This document shows, piece after piece, positions 1 through 8,449 of a DNA stretch of 56,195 nucleotides (position 1 is its first letter; the number at the start of each line of letters is the position of its first letter). The stretch is taken from positions 1 to 56,195 of the forward strand of contig JAGPKZ010000006.1 of assembly GCA_018053665.1 (NCBI GenBank). Reading direction: 5' to 3'. Below the pieces are notes generated by a model, which saw only the letters and a program-made list of their open reading frames with translations, ran no database searches and had not been told where the DNA came from. The translations under genes were made by a program, and so were the position numbers. Source of the stretch: Prevotella sp. (GTDB lineage Bacteria; Bacteroidota; Bacteroidia; Bacteroidales; Bacteroidaceae).

Positions 1-25
1 GGTTGTATTATCTTAAATAAAACAA

Positions 26-67
26 AAACACCCGACTTTACATTCTTGGGTGTAAAACTGGGTGTTT
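26..67 (-). terminator. Terminator after tRNA-Ser
   Basis: Arms AAACACCC (26-33) and GGGTGTTT (60-67) pair, with a smaller inner stem between them. On the minus strand the hairpin is followed by a T-rich tract. It lies directly downstream of the minus-strand tRNA-Ser. Confidence 0.6.
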
Positions 68-100
68 GTTTTGCAATCTGCTGATTTTCAGCGTTTGTTG

Positions 101-185
101 CGGAGAGAGAGGGATTCGAACCCCCGGTACCTCTCGGTACGGCAGTTTTCAAGACTGCTGTAATCGACCGCTCTACCATCTCTCC
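101..185 (-). tRNA. tRNA-Ser (UGA anticodon)
   Basis: On the minus strand the 5' arm GGAGAGA (185-179) pairs with TCTCTCC (108-102), and G101 is the discriminator. The anticodon loop reads CTTGAAAAC, giving UGA. A long variable arm (TACCGAGAGGTA) is present, as expected for a class II serine tRNA, and the T-loop is GGTTCGAATCC. CCA is not encoded. Confidence 0.95.
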
Positions 186-220
186 AATGATGATGTTAGC
201 TTGGTTTCTTAAAGCGAGTG

Positions 221-252
221 CAAAAGTAATGGATATTTTTTAAACCTCCAAA
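221..252 (-). promoter_or_regulatory. Promoter of tRNA-Ser
   Basis: On the minus strand TTTG (plus 249-252), 20 bp, then TACTTTTG (plus 221-228) matches the Bacteroidetes -33/-7 consensus. It lies about 35 bp upstream of the tRNA. Confidence 0.6.
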
Positions 253-326
253 TATTTCTGAAACTTTTTTCAAAAAAATCGCTTTTATAGGTAGAAAGGC
301 GCGGATATACGCCTTTCTAAACGCTT

Positions 327-863
327 CTAACGCTGCATCATTGACTCTAATTTAACCGCCATTGGAAAGAGAATATCATTTTCCATTGATACATGTTCAT
401 CCAATGCCTGACGGAACTCTCGCAATAATTGCATTGCTTCTACATAATCTTCATCAGAAGAATCAGGGGCAGTGTAGTTGTTGGTCAAATCAGCTATGCG
501 ATTATGACGTGACACTTCTTCGTCGTGATCAGCCATCATTGCACTGATTGGACTCTGAACGCTTCCGCAATGAAACGGCGGAACACTGTGACCTTGTGCA
601 TAAGCCTCATACATCTCTACGATATAAGGGTATAGAATACTATCCTCTTTATTGCAATGCACATCAAGATCATAAAGAGAATTACGGAAATGATCTGTTA
701 CCTTTAGAAGATTTGGAGCGTCTGCCTTGTGGACCTCTGCCACAGCTATTAGTTTATTTAGCACCTTTGGCCCTTTTTCTCGTATACCACGATGATGAAC
801 TTTCTGAACGTAATCTACCAATAAATCAAGATCCCACTGCTCAAAAGAATAAATAGTATTCAT
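327..863 (-). CDS. YtfE/RIC-type hemerythrin-like di-iron protein
   Basis: This is a 178-residue cytoplasmic protein of the hemerythrin-like RIC family (YtfE, ScdA), known for repair of iron-sulfur clusters after nitric oxide or oxidative damage. Di-iron ligand candidates are HH at 23-24, H69 with E73, H113 with E115/E116, and H157 with E161. The N-terminal Cys-containing ScdA domain of full-length members (about 220-240 residues) is missing, so this is the short form. An in-frame ATG at 938 lies upstream, but it precedes the -7 box (890-897), so I start at 863. It is monocistronic with a dyad operator upstream. The fold is confident; the exact role is inferred. Confidence 0.85.
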   Translation of the reverse strand: MNTIYSFEQWDLDLLVDYVQKVHHRGIREKGPKVLNKLIAVAEVHKADAPNLLKVTDHFRNSLYDLDVHCNKEDSILYPYIVEMYEAYAQGHSVPPFHCGSVQSPISAMMADHDEEVSRHNRIADLTNNYTAPDSSDEDYVEAMQLLREFRQALDEHVSMENDILFPMAVKLESMMQR

Positions 864-889
864 ATTTTTCTGCGTTTTATTAATTACGA

Positions 890-897
890 CAAAGGTA
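890..897 (-). promoter_or_regulatory. -7 box of the ytfE-like gene
   Basis: The minus strand reads TACCTTTG. At the position where a -33 TTTG should lie (about 917-920) there is none, so transcription may need the activator thought to bind the dyad just upstream. Confidence 0.55.
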
Positions 898-919
898 AGA
901 GATATTGAATATATAATAA

Positions 920-935
920 GGTAACATTTGTTACC
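920..935. promoter_or_regulatory. CRP/FNR-type dyad operator
   Basis: The sequence GGTAACATTTGTTACC is a perfect 7-bp inverted repeat with a 2-bp centre. Its centre is about 41-45 bp upstream of the start site predicted from the -7 box, the class II activator position for CRP/FNR proteins. A link to an NO/redox-sensing regulator is inferred from the target gene. Confidence 0.55.
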
Positions 936-1051
936 CATACTGGTTAATATTAGTTAAGACGTGTTTTATAACATAGTTTTTGCAATTTCTCAATTAAAAA
1001 TTTTTCTGAATCAAGAAAAGTTCGTATTTTTGGAGAAACGGAGGTAATACA

Positions 1052-1723
1052 ATGAAAAAAATAACAGCTGATAACTTTGAAGAGCTATACGTTGACAAAA
1101 TTGAGTTGGCGGAAATAGACAAATTCGTATGCTGTGAAATGTCAAGACAGATACACAGATACATAAAAGGCATGTCGGGTTCGAAGACCATTATGATGAG
1201 ATTTGAAGATTCGCTGTCGAAGCTAAGTGTTCCAGAAAAAGAAAAAGCCATTGCAAAATACATAGACCTTAACAGAAAAGCCATTAGTGGACTTGACTGG
1301 AAAATGATTATAGTGAGGGCTGCCGCCAACTACAGCGACACATACAGCTACTGGAATAGGATGATAAGCAACCCTAGAAAAACGGTAGCTTACATACAGC
1401 GTATAAAAAGAAAATACATCAAATTCCACAGTGTGTTTGAAGAAAACGGAAAGTTTGGTATTAAAGACCATGAAGGAAAGATACTGATACACGCACTTTA
1501 TGATTTTCTGAGGACACCCTATGTATATGTTGATGACTTATGCATGATGCCTGTCATAGCAAAGAAGAAAGACAAAATGGGACTTATACTTCCCGACGGA
1601 AAAGACACCGTTATTGCCGAATTCATTTATGATGATATGCAATTGAGATGCGAACCGCCTTATTTCGAAGGTATTCAAGGAAAGAAACATATATTAATTG
1701 ACAGATACGGATCTAAACAATAA
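1052..1723 (+). CDS. WG-repeat-like protein of unknown function
   Basis: This 223-residue protein has no signal peptide. The N-terminal 120 residues are charged and helical, and I do not recognise a domain there. The C-terminal part carries two degenerate WG-type repeats (ENGKFGIKDHEGK near 132 and KDKMGLILPDGK near 175), with G-hydrophobic-I/L-DxxGK spacing. WG repeats form beta-sheet modules of unknown binding role. A TATTTTTG -7 box lies at 1025-1032 and a purine-rich GGAGGTAA just before the ATG, which is unusually close to a Shine-Dalgarno for this genome. A strong terminator follows at once, so it is a single-gene unit. Confidence 0.65.
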   Translation: MKKITADNFEELYVDKIELAEIDKFVCCEMSRQIHRYIKGMSGSKTIMMRFEDSLSKLSVPEKEKAIAKYIDLNRKAISGLDWKMIIVRAAANYSDTYSYWNRMISNPRKTVAYIQRIKRKYIKFHSVFEENGKFGIKDHEGKILIHALYDFLRTPYVYVDDLCMMPVIAKKKDKMGLILPDGKDTVIAEFIYDDMQLRCEPPYFEGIQGKKHILIDRYGSKQ

Positions 1724-1753
1724 AAAGGATGTAGTAAAAACTACATCCTTTTT
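1722..1753. terminator. Bidirectional terminator
   Basis: A 13-bp stem, AAAAAGGATGTAG with CTACATCCTTTTT, encloses a 6-nt loop and has T/A runs on both sides. It ends the WG-repeat gene on plus and the SRP RNA/tRNA-Thr unit on minus. Confidence 0.85.
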
Positions 1754-1761
1754 TATTTTTG

Positions 1762-1835
1762 AGCCTCTTGTCGGATTCGAACCAACGACCCCGAGATTAC
1801 AAATCACGTGCTCTGGCCAACTGAGCTAAAGAGGC
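1762..1835 (-). tRNA. tRNA-Thr (UGU anticodon)
   Basis: On the minus strand the acceptor arms are GCCTCTT and AAGAGGC. The D arm contains GCTCAGTTGG, the anticodon loop is TTTGTAA (UGU), and the T arm contains GGTTCGAATCC. One T-T mismatch is visible in the anticodon stem. The gene starts 4 nt after the SRP RNA and is probably cotranscribed with it. Confidence 0.93.
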
Positions 1836-1839
1836 GGGT

Positions 1840-1934
1840 GGGCAAGCGATCCTTATCGCGACGCTCAACTAAGTACCCTTGCTACGTTCCCGTCCTGGGG
1901 GATTCCAAAGGAGCTGACCGTAAGGGACTTGCCC
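1840..1934 (-). ncRNA. ffs: Small bacterial SRP RNA (4.5S-like)
   Basis: The minus-strand ends GGGCAAG and CTTGCCC pair to close a long hairpin of about 95 nt. Inside are the domain IV features that bind Ffh: GGTCAG on the 5' side, an apical GGAA/GGGAAC segment, and AGCAAGG on the 3' side. No ORF covers the region. It is preceded by a good promoter and followed by tRNA-Thr. The ends are approximate. Confidence 0.82.
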
Positions 1935-1957
1935 ATGTTGCTTTTGTTATGCGGGTG

Positions 1958-1987
1958 CAAAAGTAAACGTTTTTTTTGAATGGCAAA
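1958..1987 (-). promoter_or_regulatory. Promoter of the SRP RNA/tRNA-Thr unit
   Basis: On the minus strand TTTG (plus 1984-1987), 18 bp, then TACTTTTG (plus 1958-1965). The -7 sequence is the same as that of the tRNA-Ser promoter. Confidence 0.55.
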
Positions 1988-2023
1988 AAAAATACATAAA
2001 CTATTTTACGATTTTAACATCTA

Positions 2024-4582
2024 TTAGAAATCTACGACTGTTATTCCTGCACCACCAAACTGCACATGCTCATCTGCATAATGAGTGACATTCGGAATCG
2101 TGGCAAGATATTGCCTTATAAGGTTGCGAAGGATTCCGTTTCCCTTTCCATGCAGGATACGTACTCTGCTTATTCCTATAAGAATGGCGTCATCAATGAA
2201 ATACTGGACTGCATAAATTGCCTCGTCACCACGCATTCCCCTGACATCCAAATCCTGATGAAAGTTCTTCTTATGGTCATCAATGGTATCACGTGTGGTA
2301 CGGCTTACCTGATATGAGTTTGCAGACTCGTCATCATCATTCCCTACTCTACTTGCAGCTTCCAAACGGTCAAGACGCATTTTGGAACGCATACCTCCAA
2401 ATATAACAGTACACATTTTGCCATCAACAGTCTCTATTGTTCCTGTTGAAGACAACCCCTTGATACGAACTGTAGAACCAACGACGATACCTCCATTGGT
2501 ACTATCGGCGACAGACATGTTTATATTGATAGGCTGATCAGAATCTGAAACAGGCTGACTGCTTTTCTTCTCGGTTTTTTCCTTTTTGCGCTGTTCCTTG
2601 CGTTCACGACGCTGCTCTATCTGCTTCATCTTCTTTTCGAAATCATCATCAGAAATAACTCCATGAGACTTTTTCCCGTCAATGGTATTACCTGCACTAA
2701 CGGCAGTTTCGAAATCACGTAGTTCCTCACGAATCTTGCGTGTAGACTCTTTCTCAGCCTGATTCTGCTTGATTTCACGAATTGCGTTTTCAATGCGCTT
2801 ATTGCTTTCCTTCAACAGTTCTTGAGCTTCAGCCTTTGCCTTTGCAACAATATCACGTCTCTGATGTTGCAACTCCTCTATTTCCTGTTCATATTGAGAT
2901 ATGGTTTTCTCCATATCCTTCTCACGCTGGTGAATAGACTGTCGCTTACCTTCCCAGTAACGCTTATCGCGCACGATATCCTGCAAATACTTATCACTCT
3001 GTATATAGTCACTTCCAACAATCTCTGAAGCTTCGGCTATGACATCTTCAGGAAATCCGATCTTTCTTGCTATCTCAATAGCGAAACTACTACCAGGTCT
3101 TCCAATGGCAAGTTGGAAAAGCGCACGCATCTCATGGCGATCATACAACATGGCACCATTAACAACACCGGGATGAGAATCGGCAAAATGCTTTAGATTC
3201 TGGTAATGGGTAGTTATTACAGCCCATGCACCCTTTGAACAAAACTTATCCAATACACTCTCGGCAATGGCGCCACCAATCTGCGGTTCGGTACCTGTAC
3301 CAAACTCGTCGATAAGGATAAGGGTGCGGTCTGAGGCCTGCTTCATCATATTCTTCATATTCAGCAGATGTGAAGAGTAGGTAGACAAATCGTTTTCAAG
3401 ACTCTGCTCATCTCCGATATCCATCATCACGTCATCAAAGATTCCACAAGTGGAGCGCTGGCTGACAGGAATAGGAAGACCACACTGCAACATATACTGC
3501 AACAGGCCTACTGTCTTGAGACAAACAGACTTACCACCGGCATTAGGACCGGAAATAATAAGAATGTGCTTCTCTGAATTGATGTTTATACCCAACGATA
3601 CAATTTTATCGCCATTAGCAGACAATCGCTTTTCAAGCAAAGGATGCCTTGCCTCTATCCAATCTATATTTGGAGACTGCTTAACTTCAGGAGATATGGC
3701 GTGAAGGCCCTTTCCTAATTCTACTTTGGCATTTATGAAATCCATGATGCCAAGGAAATTAAACGAGTCGAGGATTTCTCTAACGTTTGGTCGAACATGA
3801 TCGGTTATAAGTGTGAGTATTCTTATTACCTCTTGACGCTCATCAGCTTCTAGTTCACGAATTTTATTATTTGCCTCAACAACCTCTGCTGGTTCTACAA
3901 AGACAGTTCTACCAGTAGCACTCTCATCATGAACAATACCGTTTATACGGCGTTTCAATCCAGGAGCAACAGGTATCACCAATCTGCCATCACGCATTGT
4001 AGGAGTGACATCCTTATCAACAATACCATCAGCCTGCGCAGAACGCAAAATACCATACAAAGTACGAGACACAGAGCCCTCAGCCTTAGTAAGAGCGCTA
4101 CGCAGTCTAAGTAATTCAGGTGAAGCATTGTCACGCATGTGTCCAAACTTATCTATCACCTGATCTATACGCTGAATAAGATTTGGGAATGTAGCAATTC
4201 CATCCGACAAAAGAAACAATGCCTTTCCAACAGCATTTTCGATTTCATCAGGATGCAAAATACCTACAATCCTATTAATCGTGTCAAGACTTTGGCGGAG
4301 ATTGAAAAATTCTTCTTCCTCAAGATGAGTATTGGCAATGCGGGCACGCTTCAAACACTCGCGCAGATCATAGATATTGCCCAATGGAAAATCGGGATTT
4401 TCCTTAAGAAGCGCAGCCAACTCACGAGTTTGGTCATGAAGTTCGTTGACTAGCGCATAGTCTGACGAAAATTCCATAGCGTCAACCTGTGACTTGCCAA
4501 GCGTGGACAAACAACGTTCACGCAACATATTACGTATATCGGTAAATCCGATTTTATCTTCAAAATTATCAGGATAAATCAT
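2024..4582 (-). CDS. mutS2: MutS2 family ATPase/endonuclease with Smr domain
   Basis: The protein has 852 residues, full length for the family. It has a MutS-type core and lever region (1-320), an ATPase with Walker A GPNAGGKS at about 345 and Walker B LILIDEFGTG near 425, a long charged coiled coil (about 510-620), and a C-terminal Smr domain from about 775 with LDVRGMRGDEA and the HGKGNG motif. MutS2 proteins suppress recombination or act on stalled, collided ribosomes; the Smr domain gives nuclease activity. I chose the ATG at 4582 (MIYPDNFEDK, the usual Bacteroidales N-terminus). Longer starts run into the -7 box TATCTTTG at 4602-4609. Confidence 0.95.
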   Translation of the reverse strand: MIYPDNFEDKIGFTDIRNMLRERCLSTLGKSQVDAMEFSSDYALVNELHDQTRELAALLKENPDFPLGNIYDLRECLKRARIANTHLEEEEFFNLRQSLDTINRIVGILHPDEIENAVGKALFLLSDGIATFPNLIQRIDQVIDKFGHMRDNASPELLRLRSALTKAEGSVSRTLYGILRSAQADGIVDKDVTPTMRDGRLVIPVAPGLKRRINGIVHDESATGRTVFVEPAEVVEANNKIRELEADERQEVIRILTLITDHVRPNVREILDSFNFLGIMDFINAKVELGKGLHAISPEVKQSPNIDWIEARHPLLEKRLSANGDKIVSLGININSEKHILIISGPNAGGKSVCLKTVGLLQYMLQCGLPIPVSQRSTCGIFDDVMMDIGDEQSLENDLSTYSSHLLNMKNMMKQASDRTLILIDEFGTGTEPQIGGAIAESVLDKFCSKGAWAVITTHYQNLKHFADSHPGVVNGAMLYDRHEMRALFQLAIGRPGSSFAIEIARKIGFPEDVIAEASEIVGSDYIQSDKYLQDIVRDKRYWEGKRQSIHQREKDMEKTISQYEQEIEELQHQRRDIVAKAKAEAQELLKESNKRIENAIREIKQNQAEKESTRKIREELRDFETAVSAGNTIDGKKSHGVISDDDFEKKMKQIEQRRERKEQRKKEKTEKKSSQPVSDSDQPININMSVADSTNGGIVVGSTVRIKGLSSTGTIETVDGKMCTVIFGGMRSKMRLDRLEAASRVGNDDDESANSYQVSRTTRDTIDDHKKNFHQDLDVRGMRGDEAIYAVQYFIDDAILIGISRVRILHGKGNGILRNLIRQYLATIPNVTHYADEHVQFGGAGITVVDF

Positions 4583-4740
4583 AAATGACATTACTTTGGT
4601 GCAAAGATACAACTTTTTGGTAGAAAGCAAATAGCTTTAAAGTTTAAAGTTACCCGACAGATAACGAAAGTTTTACGTTTAAAAAGTAAAAATAAGACAA
4701 AAAAGTAATCTTGTTATGAATTTATATGATAGAAAATAAT

Positions 4741-4748
4741 TATCTTTG
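4741..4748 (+). promoter_or_regulatory. -7 box of the DUF4199/GT2 operon
   Basis: TATCTTTG lies 27 bp before the ATG of the DUF4199 gene. No clear -33 TTTG is seen at the standard spacing. Confidence 0.45.
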
Positions 4749-4775
4749 CACTGTTTATAAACATAAATTCAGTTA

Positions 4776-5297
4776 ATGATTAATATTAGTGCCATAAATC
4801 AGACAAAGGCATTCGCGCGACAGGATGGAGCACTGCTCTCCTTGTTGTGGATTTCTGCATTTGCATTTACAATTTTAACTCCACAATCAAGCATTGGGGG
4901 ATTACTAGCTTTATCAACACCATTCTTCGTTGCATGGAGAATGATAAGTTTCAAAAACTACGCTTTAGAAGGAAACATGTCTTATAGAAAAGGACTTGTT
5001 TACTGCATGTATACTTTTTTCTACAGTTCACTGATATTCGGAGTTGCACAATTCATCTACTTCAGATTTTTAGACAACGGAAGATTCATGGGAACTATAA
5101 GTACGATGATGATGACCATGCAAAGTGCATACAAGCAAAACGGTATTGAGACAAAAGAAATTAATGACGCAATGACGCTTATCAACGCCATGACACCTCT
5201 TGAACTATCATTCATGATAATGATGTACAATCTGGTGATCGGTTGGATAAGTTCTATATTCATTGCGGCATTAACAAAATTAAAAACCAAGAAATAA
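4776..5297 (+). CDS. DUF4199 family membrane protein
   Basis: This 173-residue integral membrane protein has about four transmembrane segments (roughly 20-40, 42-58, 75-98 and 145-168), with a Met-rich amphipathic stretch between the third and fourth. The pattern and the neighbouring GT2 gene match the DUF4199 family of Bacteroidetes, whose function is unknown. It starts the plus-strand run and lies 15 bp before the glycosyltransferase, so the two are probably cotranscribed and may work together at the inner membrane. There is no catalytic motif. Confidence 0.8.
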   Translation: MINISAINQTKAFARQDGALLSLLWISAFAFTILTPQSSIGGLLALSTPFFVAWRMISFKNYALEGNMSYRKGLVYCMYTFFYSSLIFGVAQFIYFRFLDNGRFMGTISTMMMTMQSAYKQNGIETKEINDAMTLINAMTPLELSFMIMMYNLVIGWISSIFIAALTKLKTKK

Positions 5298-5312
5298 AAG
5301 TTTGAGAAGAAA

Positions 5313-6263
5313 ATGGATATAACTATTGTAGTACCTCTTTACAACGAGGAAGAATCACTGCCAGAACTACACGCTTGGATTCAGCGTGTGATGAAAGCCA
5401 ACAACTATAGCTATGAAATAATATTCGTGAACGACGGAAGTACCGACAAATCATGGAATGTGATTGAGAATCTAGCTGAAAAAGACAATAACGTAAAGGG
5501 ATTGAAGTTTCGCAGAAACTACGGAAAGAGCCCTGCCCTATATTGTGGATTCGAAAAAGCACAGGGTGACGTCGTTATCACTATGGACGCAGACTTGCAG
5601 GATTCGCCAGACGAGATACCTGGACTATACAAAATGATTACTGAAGAGGATTATGATCTTGTTTCGGGTTACAAACAGAAAAGATATGATCCGATTACAA
5701 AGACTCTTCCAACAAAACTCTTCAATGCCACAGCAAGGAAGATAAGCGGAGTTCATAATCTGCATGATTTCAACTGCGGACTTAAAGCATATCGTAAGGA
5801 CGTTGTTAAAAATATAGAGGTATACGGAGAAATGCACAGATATATACCTTACTTAGTAAAGAACGCCGGATTCGACAAGATTGGAGAAAAGGTGGTTCAA
5901 CATCAGGCGAGGAAATACGGAAGCAGTAAATTCGGACTTAACCGTTTCTTCAATGGATATCTGGACTTGATCACACTTTGGTTCCTAAGCAACTTCGGAA
6001 AGAAGCCTATGCACGTGTTCGGATTCCTTGGTTCGATAATGTTCATGATTGGTTTGATAGCAATTATATGCATTGGTGCAGACAAAGCTTATGCTTTATA
6101 CAACGGTATTCCACAAAGACTTATCACTGCATCGCCATATTTCTACATAGCACTGACAACGATGCTTTTGGGAAGTCAATTCTTCTTGGCAGGATTCCTT
6201 GGTGACCTGATAAGCAGACAGAACCCTTCAAGGAATGACTATCAAGTAGATAAAGAAATATAG
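5313..6263 (+). CDS. GT2 glycosyltransferase, membrane-anchored (DPM1/GtrB-like)
   Basis: This 316-residue GT-A enzyme starts with the classic family 2 N-terminus (VVPLYNEEESLPEL). VNDGSTD lies at about 39-45, and the metal/nucleotide-binding DADLQD at about 93-98. Two transmembrane helices near 233-255 and 272-298 anchor the C-terminus. This architecture is that of polyprenyl-phosphate sugar transferases, which load a sugar from a nucleotide donor onto undecaprenyl phosphate. Donor and product cannot be read from sequence. It sits between DUF4199 and the DUF6452 lipoprotein, with only 1 nt between its stop and the next ATG. Confidence 0.9.
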   Translation: MDITIVVPLYNEEESLPELHAWIQRVMKANNYSYEIIFVNDGSTDKSWNVIENLAEKDNNVKGLKFRRNYGKSPALYCGFEKAQGDVVITMDADLQDSPDEIPGLYKMITEEDYDLVSGYKQKRYDPITKTLPTKLFNATARKISGVHNLHDFNCGLKAYRKDVVKNIEVYGEMHRYIPYLVKNAGFDKIGEKVVQHQARKYGSSKFGLNRFFNGYLDLITLWFLSNFGKKPMHVFGFLGSIMFMIGLIAIICIGADKAYALYNGIPQRLITASPYFYIALTTMLLGSQFFLAGFLGDLISRQNPSRNDYQVDKEI

Positions 6264-6264
6264 A

Positions 6265-6768
6265 ATGAAGAAAAACGGAGGATGGGATTTAACATTATCC
6301 CTATACATATTGATAACAATATTTGTTGTAGCGGGATGTTCGAGCATTGACTGTCCGCTAAATAATCGTGTGTATGCAAAATACAAACTAGCAGGTGATG
6401 TTAAAACGCTGACGGATTCTCTGACCTTATCGGCAAACCTAGGTGACGGCAACGACTCTGTGATTATTAATAAATCAGTAAATACAGACAGCTTTCAACT
6501 GCCAATGAGCTATCAACGCAGCGAAGACGTATTCTTTATGGAAATAAAAAATACAACGGGTTCTCAGTTTGATACGATAAAGGTGAGCAAGACTAATACT
6601 CCTCATTTTGAAGCAGTAGATTGTAATCCAGCCATCTTCCACGTAATAACCGGTGTGAAATACACCAAAAACAGAATAGACACAATTGTCATAAATAATT
6701 CAAACGTAACTTACGATGCTACAAAGAGTACATTCCTCATACATTTCAAGAATAGCAGCAGTAATTAG
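6265..6768 (+). CDS. DUF6452 family lipoprotein
   Basis: This 167-residue protein has an N-terminal hydrophobic segment ending in a lipobox (VVAGC, Cys at about 25), so it should be a lipid-anchored periplasmic or outer-membrane protein. The rest is a predicted beta-rich domain without catalytic motifs. Its pairing with the following beta-barrel-like protein is the usual Bacteroidales context of DUF6452/DUF6048. The function is unknown; an envelope role is inferred. Its 3' end overlaps the next gene by 53 nt in another frame. Confidence 0.75.
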   Translation: MKKNGGWDLTLSLYILITIFVVAGCSSIDCPLNNRVYAKYKLAGDVKTLTDSLTLSANLGDGNDSVIINKSVNTDSFQLPMSYQRSEDVFFMEIKNTTGSQFDTIKVSKTNTPHFEAVDCNPAIFHVITGVKYTKNRIDTIVINNSNVTYDATKSTFLIHFKNSSSN

Positions 6769-7414
6769 TGTTGTCATGCTTACTTGCCTTACGGCTAACG
6801 CCCAACAAGGTAAAAAGAAAATCGTGACGATAGCTCCTGATACCATTCCACTATTCAGAGGCATTGCCATTTCCACAGATCTTGTAGGACCTGCACAATT
6901 GGCATTCGGCAGCTATGGACAATATCAGGCTGCAATGAGAGTGAATCTTAAAGACAAATGGTTTCCAATAATAGAATTAGGTATAGGAAAAGCTAACGCG
7001 GAGGATGTTACTACAAGATTGAATTATAAGTCGACTGCTCCATACGGCAGAATAGGTATGGACTGGAATCTTAGTAAAAACAAGCATGATATATATCGTG
7101 TGTATGGAGGTTTCAGATATGCTTATACATCTTTTAAATATGATGTAAGCAGTCCTGGAATAGTTGACCCGGTATGGGGCGACAAGACGGACTTTAATGC
7201 CAAAGACGTGAGCTGCACGTATCATTGGCTTGAAGCTGTATTCACAATAGACGCAAAGATATTTGGACCAGTGAGAATGGGATGGAGCGTGAGATATAAG
7301 CGCAGATTGTTTCATACACACGGAGACATCGGAGAAGCGTGGTACGTGCCAGGATATGGTAAAAGTGGCAACAGCCGACTTGGTGGAGAATTTAATATAA
7401 CAATAGAACTATAA
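6716..7414 (+). CDS. DUF6048 family outer-membrane-type protein
   Basis: This 232-residue protein has a signal peptide (cleavage after TANAQ, about residue 30). The mature part has alternating hydrophobic/polar strands, many aromatic residues and a C-terminal strand ending in IEL, consistent with a small beta-barrel or beta-sandwich envelope protein. The chosen ATG overlaps the previous gene by 53 nt. The alternative ATG at 6776 would cut the signal peptide to about 10 residues, so the longer form is preferred. The stop overlaps the apbE start (TAATG). Confidence 0.75.
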   Translation: MLQRVHSSYISRIAAVISVVMLTCLTANAQQGKKKIVTIAPDTIPLFRGIAISTDLVGPAQLAFGSYGQYQAAMRVNLKDKWFPIIELGIGKANAEDVTTRLNYKSTAPYGRIGMDWNLSKNKHDIYRVYGGFRYAYTSFKYDVSSPGIVDPVWGDKTDFNAKDVSCTYHWLEAVFTIDAKIFGPVRMGWSVRYKRRLFHTHGDIGEAWYVPGYGKSGNSRLGGEFNITIEL

Positions 7415-8445
7415 TGAAAGGAAAAAAGAAAACATACGCACAAGTTGCATTTCTACTGGCTCTTATAGTCGGTACTGTTCTGATCGTAAAGCAACAGAGA
7501 GATATGCCTTATCAGAAAGACGAGGGGTTTATCTTCGGAACTGTGTATCACGTTACATATCAATATGATAAGGACCTTAACAATGAAATCATTGCTGAAC
7601 TTAATAAAGTTGACTGTGAATTTTCAATGTTCAACAAGAAATCTACTGTTGCAGCCTTCAATAACGGTAAAAAAGTCGAAGCCAGTGATATGTTTATGAA
7701 TGTGCTGACATTGTCACAAGACGTGAGCAAAGACACTAATGGTGCTTTTGACATCACAGTTGCTCCACTTGTAAATGCATGGGGATTTGGATTCAAACAC
7801 CAGAAGATGCCTGATCAGCAACAGATAGACAGTCTGAGAAAACTCGTGGGAATGCAATATATCAATGTAGAGAAGTTGAACGGGAAGACATATCTTTCTA
7901 AGAAACTTAAAAACATGATGCTTGATTTCAGCGCTGTTGCAAAAGGATTTGGCAGTGACGCTGTAGCAACCGTAATGAGACGCCACGACATAAAGAACTA
8001 TATGGTTGAGATTGGCGGAGAAGTGGTTACAAGCGGTTTGAGCGAAAAGCGGTTGCCTTGGAAGATAGGAGTTACCCAACCTAGCGATGACAGTCTGAAC
8101 ACAAATCAGGAACTTCAAACGGTGTTGAATATCACAGACAAGGCTATGGCTACAAGTGGAAACTATCGTAATTTCTACTACAAAAACGGTAAGAAGTACG
8201 CACATGAAATAGACCCAAAGACTGGCAGACCAGTACAGCATAGTCTTCTGTCATCAACAGTTTTGGCGAACAGATGTGCTGAAGCTGACGCCTATGCAAC
8301 AGCATTCATGGTATTGGGAATAGAAAAATCACAAGTTGTGCTGGAAAGGCATCCTGAATTGATGGCATATTTTATATATGTTGGCAAAGACGGCAAGAAC
8401 AAAGTGTGGTATACTCCAGCTTTACAGAAAAAGATAGAGAAATAA
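7414..8445 (+). CDS. apbE: FAD:protein FMN transferase (ApbE family)
   Basis: The protein has 343 residues. An N-terminal hydrophobic anchor (about 8-25) without a lipobox points to the periplasmic face. The ApbE domain follows: GTVYHVTY near 42, GAFDITVAPLVNAWGFG near 110, LDFSAVAKGFGSD near 170, VEIGGEV near 196, and the Mg/FAD-binding end with HEIDPKTGRP near 268 and AEADAYATAFMVLG near 290. ApbE proteins attach FMN to threonines of flavoproteins such as the NqrB/C and RnfG subunits. No target gene is in the window. It is part of the operon running from DUF4199, with 4 nt to the next gene. Confidence 0.92.
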   Translation: MKGKKKTYAQVAFLLALIVGTVLIVKQQRDMPYQKDEGFIFGTVYHVTYQYDKDLNNEIIAELNKVDCEFSMFNKKSTVAAFNNGKKVEASDMFMNVLTLSQDVSKDTNGAFDITVAPLVNAWGFGFKHQKMPDQQQIDSLRKLVGMQYINVEKLNGKTYLSKKLKNMMLDFSAVAKGFGSDAVATVMRRHDIKNYMVEIGGEVVTSGLSEKRLPWKIGVTQPSDDSLNTNQELQTVLNITDKAMATSGNYRNFYYKNGKKYAHEIDPKTGRPVQHSLLSSTVLANRCAEADAYATAFMVLGIEKSQVVLERHPELMAYFIYVGKDGKNKVWYTPALQKKIEK

Positions 8446-8449
8446 ATAT

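Noticed and set aside
101..185. Integrated element at tRNA-Ser, tRNA-Thr or tRNA-Phe
   Set aside because: No integrase gene and no direct repeat of a tRNA 3' end is seen near any of the three tRNAs.
548..856. Plus-strand ORF opposite the ytfE-like gene
   Set aside because: The minus-strand frame carries clear di-iron ligand motifs; this is its antisense shadow.
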